NCBI GenBank assembly: GCA_017463985.1
Contig: JAFUEH010000012.1
Location: 1 to 63,152, forward strand
Direction: 5' to 3'
Source of the DNA: Eubacterium sp.
Lineage (GTDB): Bacteria > Bacillota > Clostridia > Oscillospirales > Acutalibacteraceae
Length of the DNA: 63,152 nt
Each line of letters opens with the position of its first letter. Position 1 is the stretch's first letter. Below, in pieces: positions 40,683 through 48,603 of this stretch. The notes below the pieces were generated by a model. The model saw only the letters and a program-made list of their open reading frames with translations. It was not told the DNA's origin and searched no databases. The translations under genes and the position numbers were made by a program.

Positions 40683-40793
40683 CTACCCATCAAAGAATTT
40701 CTTCGGAGCCGGTTTCACGCCATTCTTCGGAACGGCAACAGAAATAACGGCGCGAACAATACGTCCGTCATCGACGGCGCTGTCATCATTGTT
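40683..40793 (-). pseudogene. 36-residue orphan C-terminal fragment
   Basis: An open stretch closed by a stop at 40794-40796 encodes NNDDSAVDDGRIVRAV followed by ISVAVPKNGVKPAPKKFFDG. It has no start codon or ribosome binding site but reads like the tail of a real protein. The parent family was not recognised. It lies in a zone with other gene remnants. Confidence 0.4.
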
Positions 40794-40820
40794 TTACGCT
40801 ATCATGAAGCAAACCTTGCT

Positions 40821-41270
40821 TTATCGCTTGAAGGAATAAATCTCTTCGCCCTCAAACGTCTCCCCTGTCGGAGCAAAACCAAAGCCCGTGTAAAGCTTAA
40901 CCGCTCTTTGATTATCCTGCTCCAAGGTAAGCAAGATCCTGTCCGTTTTATAGGCTGTCATCATTTCGTCAACGATGACAGGCAGAGCCCGTTTTCCGTA
41001 TCCCTTCCCCTGATAATCAATATCTATCATATATCTGCAGAAGAGCGGTGCTTTCTTAACCTCCCACCAGCCGTAAAAGGCAAAACCGATGACCGTATCA
41101 TCGTCCATGATCAGCCTGCTTTTCCACTCAGGCTCATAAACGGACTGGACGATAGAAAAAGCCGCACTGCTCACCCATTCCTCATCCAAAGGGCATTTTC
41201 TTTCGGGATCGGTGGTAACGAAGGTGGCCTGTCGCCAATTTTCACGCGTTATATCCTCTAAGTGAATCAT
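40821..41270 (-). CDS. GNAT-family N-acetyltransferase (diamine/spermidine-type)
   Basis: About 149 residues. The acetyl-CoA motif YQGKGYGKRAL near the middle, LTLEQDNQRAVKLYTGFGF and the closing TGETFEGEEIYSF match polyamine acetyltransferases of the Bltd/PaiA-like type. The ATG at 41270 is preferred because GGAG lies nine bases upstream and gives MIHLEDITRENW; an ATG 15 bases further upstream lies next to the 118-bp repeat. The exact acceptor is uncertain. Confidence 0.82.
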   Translation of the reverse strand: MIHLEDITRENWRQATFVTTDPERKCPLDEEWVSSAAFSIVQSVYEPEWKSRLIMDDDTVIGFAFYGWWEVKKAPLFCRYMIDIDYQGKGYGKRALPVIVDEMMTAYKTDRILLTLEQDNQRAVKLYTGFGFAPTGETFEGEEIYSFKR

Positions 41271-41301
41271 CAATCCATTCTCCATAATCCTTTTTTCTAT
41301 G

Positions 41302-41419
41302 CAGACAGACCGTCGCAGCAGTAGCTGCCGACCAATCAGCCTTCGCCTTGCGGCTCGTCTTCTTGGGGCATCCTTGCATGGGTAGTGTTAGCCGTTCTGT
41401 CCTTCGCTTCGCTTTGACA
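41302..41419. repeat. 118-bp direct repeat, copy A
   Basis: Identical at 116 of 118 positions to 42231-42348, same orientation. On the minus strand each copy starts at the codons for a SKRSEGQNG-stop tail; a second frame reads LTLPMQGCPKKTSRKAKADW across most of it. In copy A the preceding codons read HIEVVSVLSK, and DMFPRTG is encoded in another frame at 41476-41496. Both recall the C-terminus of RlmD-type methyltransferases (DMFPFTKHVETVVLMSR in the intact gene at 44034). Confidence 0.9.
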
Positions 41420-41570
41420 GTACGGACACCACCTCAATATGGCTCGACACCTTGATATTGATGTCACTTAAGCCTGCCTGTTCGCGGAAACATATCCAGC
41501 GAAAATAACTACTGTTTGTGCTGTAATCATTGTCGCATCAGTACCGTAAACTTGAATTTCGTTGAAAAGC

Positions 41571-41927
41571 CTATCCTCTTAAACTTTCCAATTCACTTAA
41601 CGAAAGTTTTTTTACTAAAACACTGTCTTCCTTTGAATCAAGAGCATATTTTTCAATATTTCTTAATGCAACAAAATAATCTACATCTCCAATGATGGCA
41701 TCTTTAGTTGTGCTGACAAGAACCAATTTCCACTCAGTTAGAACTTTACCCTCTACCCGATATTCATTTTGTGGTAATTTAGGCAAAACCGTTTCTGTTC
41801 CTTCTGTCAATGCAAATGCGCCAAAAGGTGTGCCGTCAGGTTTACCATAAAATTTAGGAGTAGCGGTATATGCGTTGCTCCAATCCGTTGTTCCTTTTTT
41901 TCCTTTAAACTTATCGAATAATCCCAT
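41571..41927 (-). CDS. Small hypothetical protein
   Basis: 118 residues starting MGLFDKFKGKKGTTDWSNA, with AAGGAG six bases before the ATG. Soluble, no recognised family; the MGLFDKxK start is shared with many small clostridial proteins, including the DUF4428-like protein in this window. It lies between the two copies of the 118-bp repeat, so it could be lost or duplicated by recombination between them. Confidence 0.65.
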   Translation of the reverse strand: MGLFDKFKGKKGTTDWSNAYTATPKFYGKPDGTPFGAFALTEGTETVLPKLPQNEYRVEGKVLTEWKLVLVSTTKDAIIGDVDYFVALRNIEKYALDSKEDSVLVKKLSLSELESLRG

Positions 41928-41948
41928 GTTAATCTCCTTCAAAATCAT

Positions 41949-42496
41949 AAATTATCTCCGACATCCAATCCGGCAACTCAACTCACCGCTGACATCTAAA
42001 TCGACCACTCAATCGCTGTTATCTAAACCGAGGTCTAAACTATACCGCCGATCTTCGGAAAAATCCGGTTGCCGTGTTCCCACGAACTGCGAGAGCTTAG
42101 GCGCGAGGATAGACGTCGTGCCCTGAAAGTGGCTTAAATCAAGGCTTTTTCACACCTTAATCCTTAATGCGATAAGTGATGCCCCAAGAGCGCAGCGATT
42201 GGCTGGCAGAACTTATGCCTTGGCAGACAACAGACAGACCGTCTCAGCAGTAGCTGCCGACCAATCTGCCTTCGCCTTGCGGCTCGTCTTCTTGGGGCAT
42301 CCTTGCATGGGTAGTGTTAGCCGTTCTGTCCTTCGCTTCGCTTTGACATCAGGCAGACAGTTTCAATGTGCCTTGGGACGTGCCGATTGATGTCAACGGT
42401 TGCCGATTTTTACAGTTTAGAATTTGTCAACAAAAACCGCTATGAGGGAATTTGTCCAAGGCTATGCAATGGCCGCTAAACCAGAAGTTGCCACAT
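41949..42496. other. Non-coding zone with gene remnants and repeat copy B
   Basis: About 550 bp without an intact gene. It holds repeat copy B (42231-42348). A 30-codon minus-strand fragment (42317-42409) ends HIETVCLMSKRSEGQNG, like an RlmD tail without its body. Nothing else recognisable was found in 41949-42220. Confidence 0.6.
42231..42348. repeat. 118-bp direct repeat, copy B
   Basis: Second copy, 929 bp from copy A, differing at two positions. Its minus-strand long frame runs on to ATAETVCLLSAKA and a stop. It is preceded by VDINRHVPRHIETVCLMSK, again ending in the SKRSEGQNG tail. Confidence 0.9.
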
Positions 42497-43100
42497 TCAA
42501 TTGTTGTTAAATCGCTGGTCCTGATACAGTTCGTTCGTCATGAGCTCGCCTGTTTCCTTAGTAAATGCCTTGCTGGCATTTTCGTCACCTTGAAAGAGCC
42601 TATATTATCGGTATCTATCTTCTGGTAGAAAAAACTGTTGCTGTCATCGTTGCATTTAAGCAGATAGTTCAAACTCATATCTGCCGAGAACCCGCTCCAG
42701 GAATATTCTTCCTCGTTACCGATCACGATAAAACACCAACTTGCGTAATGCTCAAACACCGCTCTGTATTTTGATCCTTTGACCCCTGTGCCATTGCTCA
42801 TCACAATCACGGGGTATTTTTTATCAGCGGAGGCGAGCTCATCGGGATAATATATCTCGTATTTTTTATAGTTTTCTAAAACCTTCACCTCTGTATAGGC
42901 AACTGCATATTTTCCGTTTTTCAGATAGGTCGCTTCTATATTGCCGCCCATCTTAACCGTTTCTGTATAGTTCTTCGGGACGGAAGGCTTGAGAATATTA
43001 ATAACAATAATCCAATCAATGAAACAATCACCACGCCAAACACAATCAGCATTATCTTTACGCCTTTATGTCTCTCCATGAACTTTTGTTTTTTATCCAT
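42497..43100 (-). pseudogene. Broken membrane-anchored alpha/beta-hydrolase-like gene
   Basis: The start ATG at 43100 follows AAGGATATCGTG and encodes a membrane anchor, KIMLIVFGVVIVSLIGLLLL. The reading frame is lost near 42990: the homologous continuation KPSVPKNYTETVKMGGNIE is in another frame. The second part (YPVIVMSNGTGVKGSKYRAVFEHYASWGF-like region, actually YASWCFIVIG) ends at DNIGSF near 42600. There a third frame gives GDENASKAFTKETGELM and the natural stop at 42497. One frameshift plus an internal deletion, which removed the active-site region, would explain this. Confidence 0.7.
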
Positions 43101-43133
43101 CACGATATCCTTCAATCTTCCATAAATACCTGA

Positions 43134-43976
43134 TTAACAGAACATTTGCAGAATACTATCTGCAATCTCTCTGCAGCGGTTTTCCAGCGCGAAATGTCCA
43201 CTGTTCACCGGTACAATCTTTGCATCAGGTAAATCCTTCCTGAACGCCTCTGCTCCAGCCCAAATGAATGATGGATCATCTTTGCCCCAGATAGCCAACA
43301 GTTTTGGCTGATAATCCCGCAAATATTTCTGGAAGGTCGGATACAGCTTTACATTATTCTGATAATCAAATATTAGATCCGACTGTTTTTCTGCATAGTC
43401 GGGGATTACTGATGCATAATATAAATCCAATGAATACCCATCCGGAGAAACAGAGCCATCCTCAGTACCGAAAGTGTATTGGCCAATCACAGTTTCCTTA
43501 GCAAATGCACTCTTATATTGTTCCCTTAATTCGATAGTAGGATTCTCCCAGTATTCAGCACGAGCTTCCCATTTCTTGCCGAGCCCTTCCTCGTAGACAT
43601 TACCGTTCTGGCTAACGATACCGAGAATTCTGTTTGGATGTTTCATTGCTATCCTGAATCCTATCGGAGCACCATAATCAAATACATACATATAGAACTT
43701 TTCAACATTAAGTGCGTCAAGAAAGGCATCCATTATCTCCGCTATATGATCGAAAGTGTAAGAGAATGTCTCCCTTGCAGGGCTCTCACTCTGACCAAAA
43801 CCCGGATAGTCCGGTGCAATCAGGTGAAACTTATCCTCTAGCATCGGTATCAGATCACGGAACATATGTGATGCTGACGGAAAGCCGTGAAATAGCACCA
43901 TTGTCGGATTCGATGCATCTCCACTTTCTCTATAAAAGATTTCAACCTCATTTACATTAAGTTTATTGTATTTCAT
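43134..43976 (-). CDS. Alpha/beta hydrolase with Asp nucleophile (dehalogenase/epoxide-hydrolase-like)
   Basis: 280 residues. The oxyanion motif LFHGFPSASHMFRDLIP, the nucleophile elbow YVFDYGAPIGFR with Asp in place of Ser, an acid region LLAIWGKDDPSF and a final catalytic His in NSGHFALENRC are visible. The Asp nucleophile places it with haloalkane dehalogenases and epoxide hydrolases; the true substrate is unknown. AAGGAAAC precedes the ATG. The sequence is A+T-richer than the envelope genes, in keeping with the accessory zone. Confidence 0.85.
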   Translation of the reverse strand: MKYNKLNVNEVEIFYRESGDASNPTMVLFHGFPSASHMFRDLIPMLEDKFHLIAPDYPGFGQSESPARETFSYTFDHIAEIMDAFLDALNVEKFYMYVFDYGAPIGFRIAMKHPNRILGIVSQNGNVYEEGLGKKWEARAEYWENPTIELREQYKSAFAKETVIGQYTFGTEDGSVSPDGYSLDLYYASVIPDYAEKQSDLIFDYQNNVKLYPTFQKYLRDYQPKLLAIWGKDDPSFIWAGAEAFRKDLPDAKIVPVNSGHFALENRCREIADSILQMFC

Positions 43977-44033
43977 GTTTCCTTTTCCTTTGACAAATCT
44001 CGATTTTACTTACTGAAAACCTTCCGTGCAGGC

Positions 44034-45176
44034 TCACACCCGTGACATCAGAACGACTGTTTCCACATGCTTCGTGAAGGGGAACATATCAAAGCCGCGG
44101 ATCGTTTCGGCACGGTAGCTGTGCTGCGTCAGGTAGTCCAGATCGCGTGCGAGCGTCACCGGATTACAGGAGATATAGACGACCTTTTCCGGTGCCAGGC
44201 GGCATACGGCCTTCAAAAACTTCACCGTCGCACCGGCACGCGGCGGGTCCATCAGCAGCACGTCCGGTGTCTCCCCGTCCTGCGCCAGCGCCGTCAGGTA
44301 CTCCCCTGCGTCACCGCACTGAAAGCGGATGTTGCTCACGCCGTTCAGACGGGCGTTGGCGACCGCGTCACGCACGGCATCGCGGTTCAGCTCCACGCCG
44401 ATCACCTGTTTCGCTTTTTCCGCCGCAATGATGCCGATCGTGCCGGTACCGCAATAGGCGTCAAACAGCGTTTCGCTGCCGGTCAGCTGCGCTGCGTCGA
44501 TCGCCGCGCGGTACAGCCGTTCACACTGCACCGGATTCACCTGATAAAACGAGGCCGGCGAAATACGGAAGCGACAGCCGCACAGCACATCCTCGATCGT
44601 CCCCTTGCCGTAAAGCACGCGGCTCTGCTCGCCTAAAATCAAATTGGTTTCATAAGGGTTGATATGCTGCACCACGGTGGTGATTTCCGGATGCTCCCGA
44701 CAGAGCGCCTTGACGAAATGATTCCGTGACGGCAGCTGCGAGGACAGTGTTACCAGCACCACCATGATCTCACCGGTCGCAAAGCCGCGGCGCACCAGCA
44801 CGTGCCGCAGCACACCGGTATGATAGCGCATATCGTACGGCTTGATCTTAAAGCTGTCGGCCAGACGGCGCACCGTCTGTACAATGCGGTCGCACTGTAC
44901 ATCCTCGATCATACAGCTGTCAACCGGTACGATTTTTTGCGTCGTGCTCTGGAACACACCGGCCGCACACCGGCGGTGCTTATAATCCCAATAAAACGCT
45001 GCCTGAACCTTGTTGCGGTAATGCGTTGGCTCCTCCATACCGACGATCGGCTGCACCGGCGCATAACCGGACAGCATCCCCTCCAGCTTTCGTTGCTTAT
45101 ACTGCAGCTGCTGCTCATACGTCAGGTTTTGCAGCTGGCAGCCGCCGCATTTTTTATAAACCTTACACTGTTCCAT
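44034..45176 (-). CDS. rlmD: 23S rRNA (uracil-5-)-methyltransferase, RlmD/RlmCD (RumA) type
   Basis: 380 residues. N-terminal [4Fe-4S] cysteines CKVYKKCGGC with a further Cys downstream. The SAM site is FDAYCGTGTIGIIAA, followed by LLMDPPRAG and the catalytic Cys in VVYISCNPVTLARDL. It ends FTKHVETVVLMSRV. The N-terminal TRAM domain of longer homologues is missing, a common short form. AAGGAG precedes the ATG. Fragments resembling its C-terminus lie 2 kb away beside the 118-bp repeats; rumA-type 3' ends are known insertion sites of integrative elements in streptococci. Confidence 0.92.
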   Translation of the reverse strand: MEQCKVYKKCGGCQLQNLTYEQQLQYKQRKLEGMLSGYAPVQPIVGMEEPTHYRNKVQAAFYWDYKHRRCAAGVFQSTTQKIVPVDSCMIEDVQCDRIVQTVRRLADSFKIKPYDMRYHTGVLRHVLVRRGFATGEIMVVLVTLSSQLPSRNHFVKALCREHPEITTVVQHINPYETNLILGEQSRVLYGKGTIEDVLCGCRFRISPASFYQVNPVQCERLYRAAIDAAQLTGSETLFDAYCGTGTIGIIAAEKAKQVIGVELNRDAVRDAVANARLNGVSNIRFQCGDAGEYLTALAQDGETPDVLLMDPPRAGATVKFLKAVCRLAPEKVVYISCNPVTLARDLDYLTQHSYRAETIRGFDMFPFTKHVETVVLMSRV

Positions 45177-45203
45177 AGCTTCTCCTTACCGCAGCAATGA
45201 CGG

Positions 45204-47663
45204 TTAATAAACGACGATAAAGATCACCCCACCATCGCCGTCCAGGAAGGCGTTCAGATGACCGCCGTCATCTGATTCATACTTGTAAATCGTAATATCG
45301 GTGCCGTTATACTGGGCAATGTTGTCCAACCCGATCTTCTCCAGCAGGAGCAGCCCCAGCTCACCGATTTCAATCTTGTAGGACTGCTGTGTTTTCGGCT
45401 CAGAATATACTCTGCGTATAAATGTTCCGTCGCTGAGGCCGGATATGTACGAGCGGTTATATACCTCGTCGCCGGTGATCAGCGCTCCCTTCACCACGCC
45501 GTTATCCATAAAATAGATCGCGCCGTCCGAGAAGCACTGCAGATCATACTGCCCGTCGAACGGGAGAAAGTCCATCAAGCTTTGTACGTCATAGTTGATC
45601 TTATTCACAATACCGTCGATCGTCGACTGGAGGAACCGATCCTTCAGCTTTCCGACCAAGTACGAATTGCCGGTATCCTTCTTGCGCTGATAAAACGCGT
45701 CCTTCAGCTGCTGCTCGGTATAGGCGTCACCGATCTGTACGCCGCCGAAGTCACACTCGCTCAGAGAGAACGGAACCGGCTCCGGAAATTGGAAGTACAC
45801 ATCTTCAAACAGCGTATTCTGGTAACCGAATTCACCGATATCCATAGAAAAGCTGCTTGTACCGATCTTCAAGCCGACATCCGCACGCAGTGTCACCTGC
45901 GTTCGTCCCTGCAAAAAGTAGGTAAACGACGCGTCCTTTAGTGCAAAATCCTTGATCGGATGGTATAAGGTACTGGATAGCTCCAGGTCGCCGCTGGTGG
46001 CAAATTCTACGTCAAATACATCGATTGCCAGCTTCGCCGGAATTATGGCGCAGATGCAAAGACCGATGTCCACGCCAATACCGACGGTAATATCGGCGTT
46101 ACCCTTGACGGCAAAATCGAGGTCCGGACTGTCCACATCGCCGGTGGCGTCCGGCTCGCCCAGAACAGGATTCGGGTATTTTGAATTTTTCAGCTGCAGG
46201 TAGAGCTGGTTATTCTCGTCGCGGTCAAGGCGCATAAAGCCGGATTCACTCAGCTCCACCGAGGCCTCCAACTCGCCGTAAACCGTCACGCACAGCTGGA
46301 TCAGAATACCAAAGCTGACCTTGCTGGCCTTGTTCCGCGCATTTTTGATAGTCGACCCCTCACAGCCGATAATAAAGGCACCGAGCGCAAAGCGCCCCGG
46401 CTCCAGGTCAGAGGTGTCTTTAATATCGACAATGCCGAACTTCCCGACATCCTTATTCGCCCACGGCAGGCTAAAGTCGCCGCCGCCCGTATACTTTACG
46501 GAGATCTTTTGGTCGCAGATAAATCCGATATCGAACACATTAGCGGAGGGATTATTTTTATCGTAATGCAGATTGGGGCGAATGGCAGGGTCAGTCAGCG
46601 TCAGCTTAGCGCTGATTTCGCTTTTCTCTTTGCCGTGCTTTGACATATCGACTGTGCTTTGATCATCCTTCTGCGTCGTCGTCTGACTGTCCTGATCGCT
46701 ATCGCTCCCGTCGTCACCGTCATCATCGTCGTCCTTCGTCAGGTCGCGGGTATACTTAATGGAAATTTCTTTGCCGATCAGCTGATAGCCCGCCAGCTGT
46801 GACTGCTTTTTCGTTCCCTTATAGTTATAATCAATGCTATTTTTATCAAAAAAGGTGATCTTGCTGTCATTGCCGATGCCGGCAGCGGCAGAACGGACGT
46901 CGGTCGGAACATAGTTATCCAGCGTCACACCCTCCTCCGGAATAAAGGCCACCTGCGTGGGCGTCACACCGTCCGGTGAAATATCGATCCGGTCAAAGAC
47001 CTCCTCCAGCGTCGGCACAGTAAAGGACACATACGTGCTGCCGATCGCCGTCACCTTGCCGCTGAAGCCCATCACAAAGGTCGGCAGCTTGGCGTTTTCT
47101 TCCGGCGGAACAACAAACAGATCGCCCTCCGAAAGATCGGCAAAAAAGTCAGGCAACTGTTTATATAAAATAGTGTAGATGCCGTCCTGCTCGGCGTAAT
47201 AAATATCCTCTACGTTCTTTTCGAGGTCCTCATCCTCGGCAACAACAGCAGCGTCGTTAAAAACGATCTCACTGCTCGTTTGACCGGTCGCGGAGACCGT
47301 CGCCAGCTTAGAGGAGCCGTTCTCACCGATCATCAGCACCGACGTCACCACGATCGCTACCACGCACAGGCAGGCAACGGCCGCCACGAGGATCTTCCGC
47401 AGCTTGCCGTTATTGCCGCCGGGCAGCGACGGGCGCGGGCGTTGACTTTTTTCACGGTTCCCTTTTCCGCGCTTTTCCTTCCCGTTTGCAGCAGGCTGTG
47501 ACGGCGCGGCAGCACCCATCCCGAACGGCGCTGTCGGGTCGAACGGCGCGGCAAAATTCGGCGCGGCCGGTGCAGCCGGCGCACTTTCGTTTTGCCGATG
47601 GCAATAAGGACATTCGTTTAAGCTTTCATCATACATCAGGCCGCAGCCGGTACAAATTTTCAT
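45204..47663 (-). CDS. Large zinc-ribbon membrane protein, function unknown
   Basis: 819 residues. A cytoplasmic zinc ribbon at the very start (CTGCGLMYDESLNECPYCH), a Pro/Ala- then Lys/Arg-rich linker, one transmembrane helix (about 89-112, ILVAAVACLCVVAIVVTSVLM) and a large extracytoplasmic part. The latter has beta-rich segments and an acidic low-complexity stretch (KDDDDDGDDGSDSDQD, near 310-330). No catalytic motif is seen. The single zinc ribbon plus TM layout recurs in clostridial membrane-stress proteins such as those at 28-33 kb. AAGGGGAG precedes the ATG; 27 bp from rlmD. Confidence 0.7.
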   Translation of the reverse strand: MKICTGCGLMYDESLNECPYCHRQNESAPAAPAAPNFAAPFDPTAPFGMGAAAPSQPAANGKEKRGKGNREKSQRPRPSLPGGNNGKLRKILVAAVACLCVVAIVVTSVLMIGENGSSKLATVSATGQTSSEIVFNDAAVVAEDEDLEKNVEDIYYAEQDGIYTILYKQLPDFFADLSEGDLFVVPPEENAKLPTFVMGFSGKVTAIGSTYVSFTVPTLEEVFDRIDISPDGVTPTQVAFIPEEGVTLDNYVPTDVRSAAAGIGNDSKITFFDKNSIDYNYKGTKKQSQLAGYQLIGKEISIKYTRDLTKDDDDDGDDGSDSDQDSQTTTQKDDQSTVDMSKHGKEKSEISAKLTLTDPAIRPNLHYDKNNPSANVFDIGFICDQKISVKYTGGGDFSLPWANKDVGKFGIVDIKDTSDLEPGRFALGAFIIGCEGSTIKNARNKASKVSFGILIQLCVTVYGELEASVELSESGFMRLDRDENNQLYLQLKNSKYPNPVLGEPDATGDVDSPDLDFAVKGNADITVGIGVDIGLCICAIIPAKLAIDVFDVEFATSGDLELSSTLYHPIKDFALKDASFTYFLQGRTQVTLRADVGLKIGTSSFSMDIGEFGYQNTLFEDVYFQFPEPVPFSLSECDFGGVQIGDAYTEQQLKDAFYQRKKDTGNSYLVGKLKDRFLQSTIDGIVNKINYDVQSLMDFLPFDGQYDLQCFSDGAIYFMDNGVVKGALITGDEVYNRSYISGLSDGTFIRRVYSEPKTQQSYKIEIGELGLLLLEKIGLDNIAQYNGTDITIYKYESDDGGHLNAFLDGDGGVIFIVVY

Positions 47664-47771
47664 ACGCTTTTCTCCCCTTGGACAAATTCTATCAAAAGTG
47701 TATCATATCCGCCGTGGTATGTCAATTTTCCTTTTCTCGCCGGTAACACAAAAATCGCATCTCCTACGGTT

Positions 47772-47807
47772 ATAGGTCAAGCCGGGAGCGGCATAAGATA
47801 TAGCGGT
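47772..47807. repeat. Left 36-bp direct repeat of the island (attL candidate)
   Basis: ATAGGTCAAGCCGG, G in this copy, then AGCGGCATAAGATATAGCGGT. It is the same as 56131-56166 apart from that one base. It lies between the zinc-ribbon gene and the island's last terminator. Confidence 0.8.
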
Positions 47808-47835
47808 CAAAAAAGGCTCATTTCACAAAACAAAA

Positions 47836-47870
47836 GGCAAAAATGTAAGAGCCCGTCTCACATTTTTGCC
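47836..47870 (-). terminator. Terminator at the left end of the island operon
   Basis: GGCAAAAATGT and ACATTTTTGCC form an 11-bp stem extended by three more pairs; TTTTG follows on the minus strand. The GTCTCAC core of the dispersed hairpin family is inside. Confidence 0.7.
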
Positions 47871-47909
47871 ACACAGATGATTATGTATTCACTTTTGTTT
47901 AGCCAGCGC

Positions 47910-48224
47910 TTATTTGAATTGGCCGACCTTGCTGTTATTGATGACTGCCGCTTTTCTGGACAAGCTTTTATCGACATTCTGATAGCTTCTTGCAGCGTTA
48001 TTACACACATTCTGAATACTGTTGATTCTGTTTTTAATATCATTCAGATTATTATAAACATTATTCAATCTGCCGGTAATATTGGCTCTCTGCTTAATTT
48101 GATTATCCAGCGTATTGTTAACATTATTCACCTTGTCCCTTGCACTTTGAACGCTCTGCTTAGCGGAATCACACCTTCCTGACGCATTCAAAACCGAAGA
48201 ACAATTAATCTTTGTACTTCCCAT
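47910..48224 (-). CDS. Small helical protein, possible Esx-like partner
   Basis: 104 residues, almost wholly alpha-helical with Asn/Ser-rich heptads (VQSARDKVNNVNNTLDNQIK, LNNVYNNLNDIKNRINSIQN). It has the size and two-helix layout of WXG100/LXG-chaperone proteins but no WxG turn. Last gene of the island. A role as a small secreted or chaperone protein of the type VII system is inferred from size, helicity and context only. Confidence 0.6.
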   Translation of the reverse strand: MGSTKINCSSVLNASGRCDSAKQSVQSARDKVNNVNNTLDNQIKQRANITGRLNNVYNNLNDIKNRINSIQNVCNNAARSYQNVDKSLSRKAAVINNSKVGQFK

Positions 48225-48236
48225 AACCGCCCACCA

Positions 48237-48551
48237 TTAAACTCTCGGCTGTCCGCAATTTGGGCAAAATCTCTCGTTTGCCGGATATTGATGTGCACAC
48301 TTAGTACAGAATACAACACCACCGTTTTGCGGAGCAGGATTAGCATTTCGCGGAGTAAGATTAGCATTTTGCGGAGCAGGGTTGACATTTCGCGTTTCCG
48401 GTACAGGCGGTGCAGTGACTACCTGCTGTTGATTGGAATATCCCTTTTCCGCTTTACCACTTGACTTTTTTAATGTCATAATTAAATTAAAAACAGAGAC
48501 TGCAATTAAAATAGCCAGTAAAACATAGATAATGATAAATTCTATATACAT
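48237..48551 (-). CDS. Membrane protein with C-terminal zinc ribbon
   Basis: 104 residues: a transmembrane helix at the start (IEFIIIYVLLAILIAVSVFNLIM), a linker with repeats of the type NPAPQNANLTPRNANPAPQN, and a zinc ribbon, FCTKCAHQYPANERFCPNCG, at the end. GAGGTG precedes the ATG. It lies 12 bp before the small helical gene in the island operon. The partner bound by the zinc ribbon is unknown. Confidence 0.7.
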   Translation of the reverse strand: MYIEFIIIYVLLAILIAVSVFNLIMTLKKSSGKAEKGYSNQQQVVTAPPVPETRNVNPAPQNANLTPRNANPAPQNGGVVFCTKCAHQYPANERFCPNCGQPRV

Positions 48552-48603
48552 ATTTACACCTCAGCTCTCATCCAAGGGACTTGCGCCCCTTGGATGTTAT
48601 TAT

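Noticed and set aside
40821-41285. GNAT start at 41285
   Set aside because: The binding site is only three bases away and the extra residues are not part of the family N-terminus; 41270 fits better.
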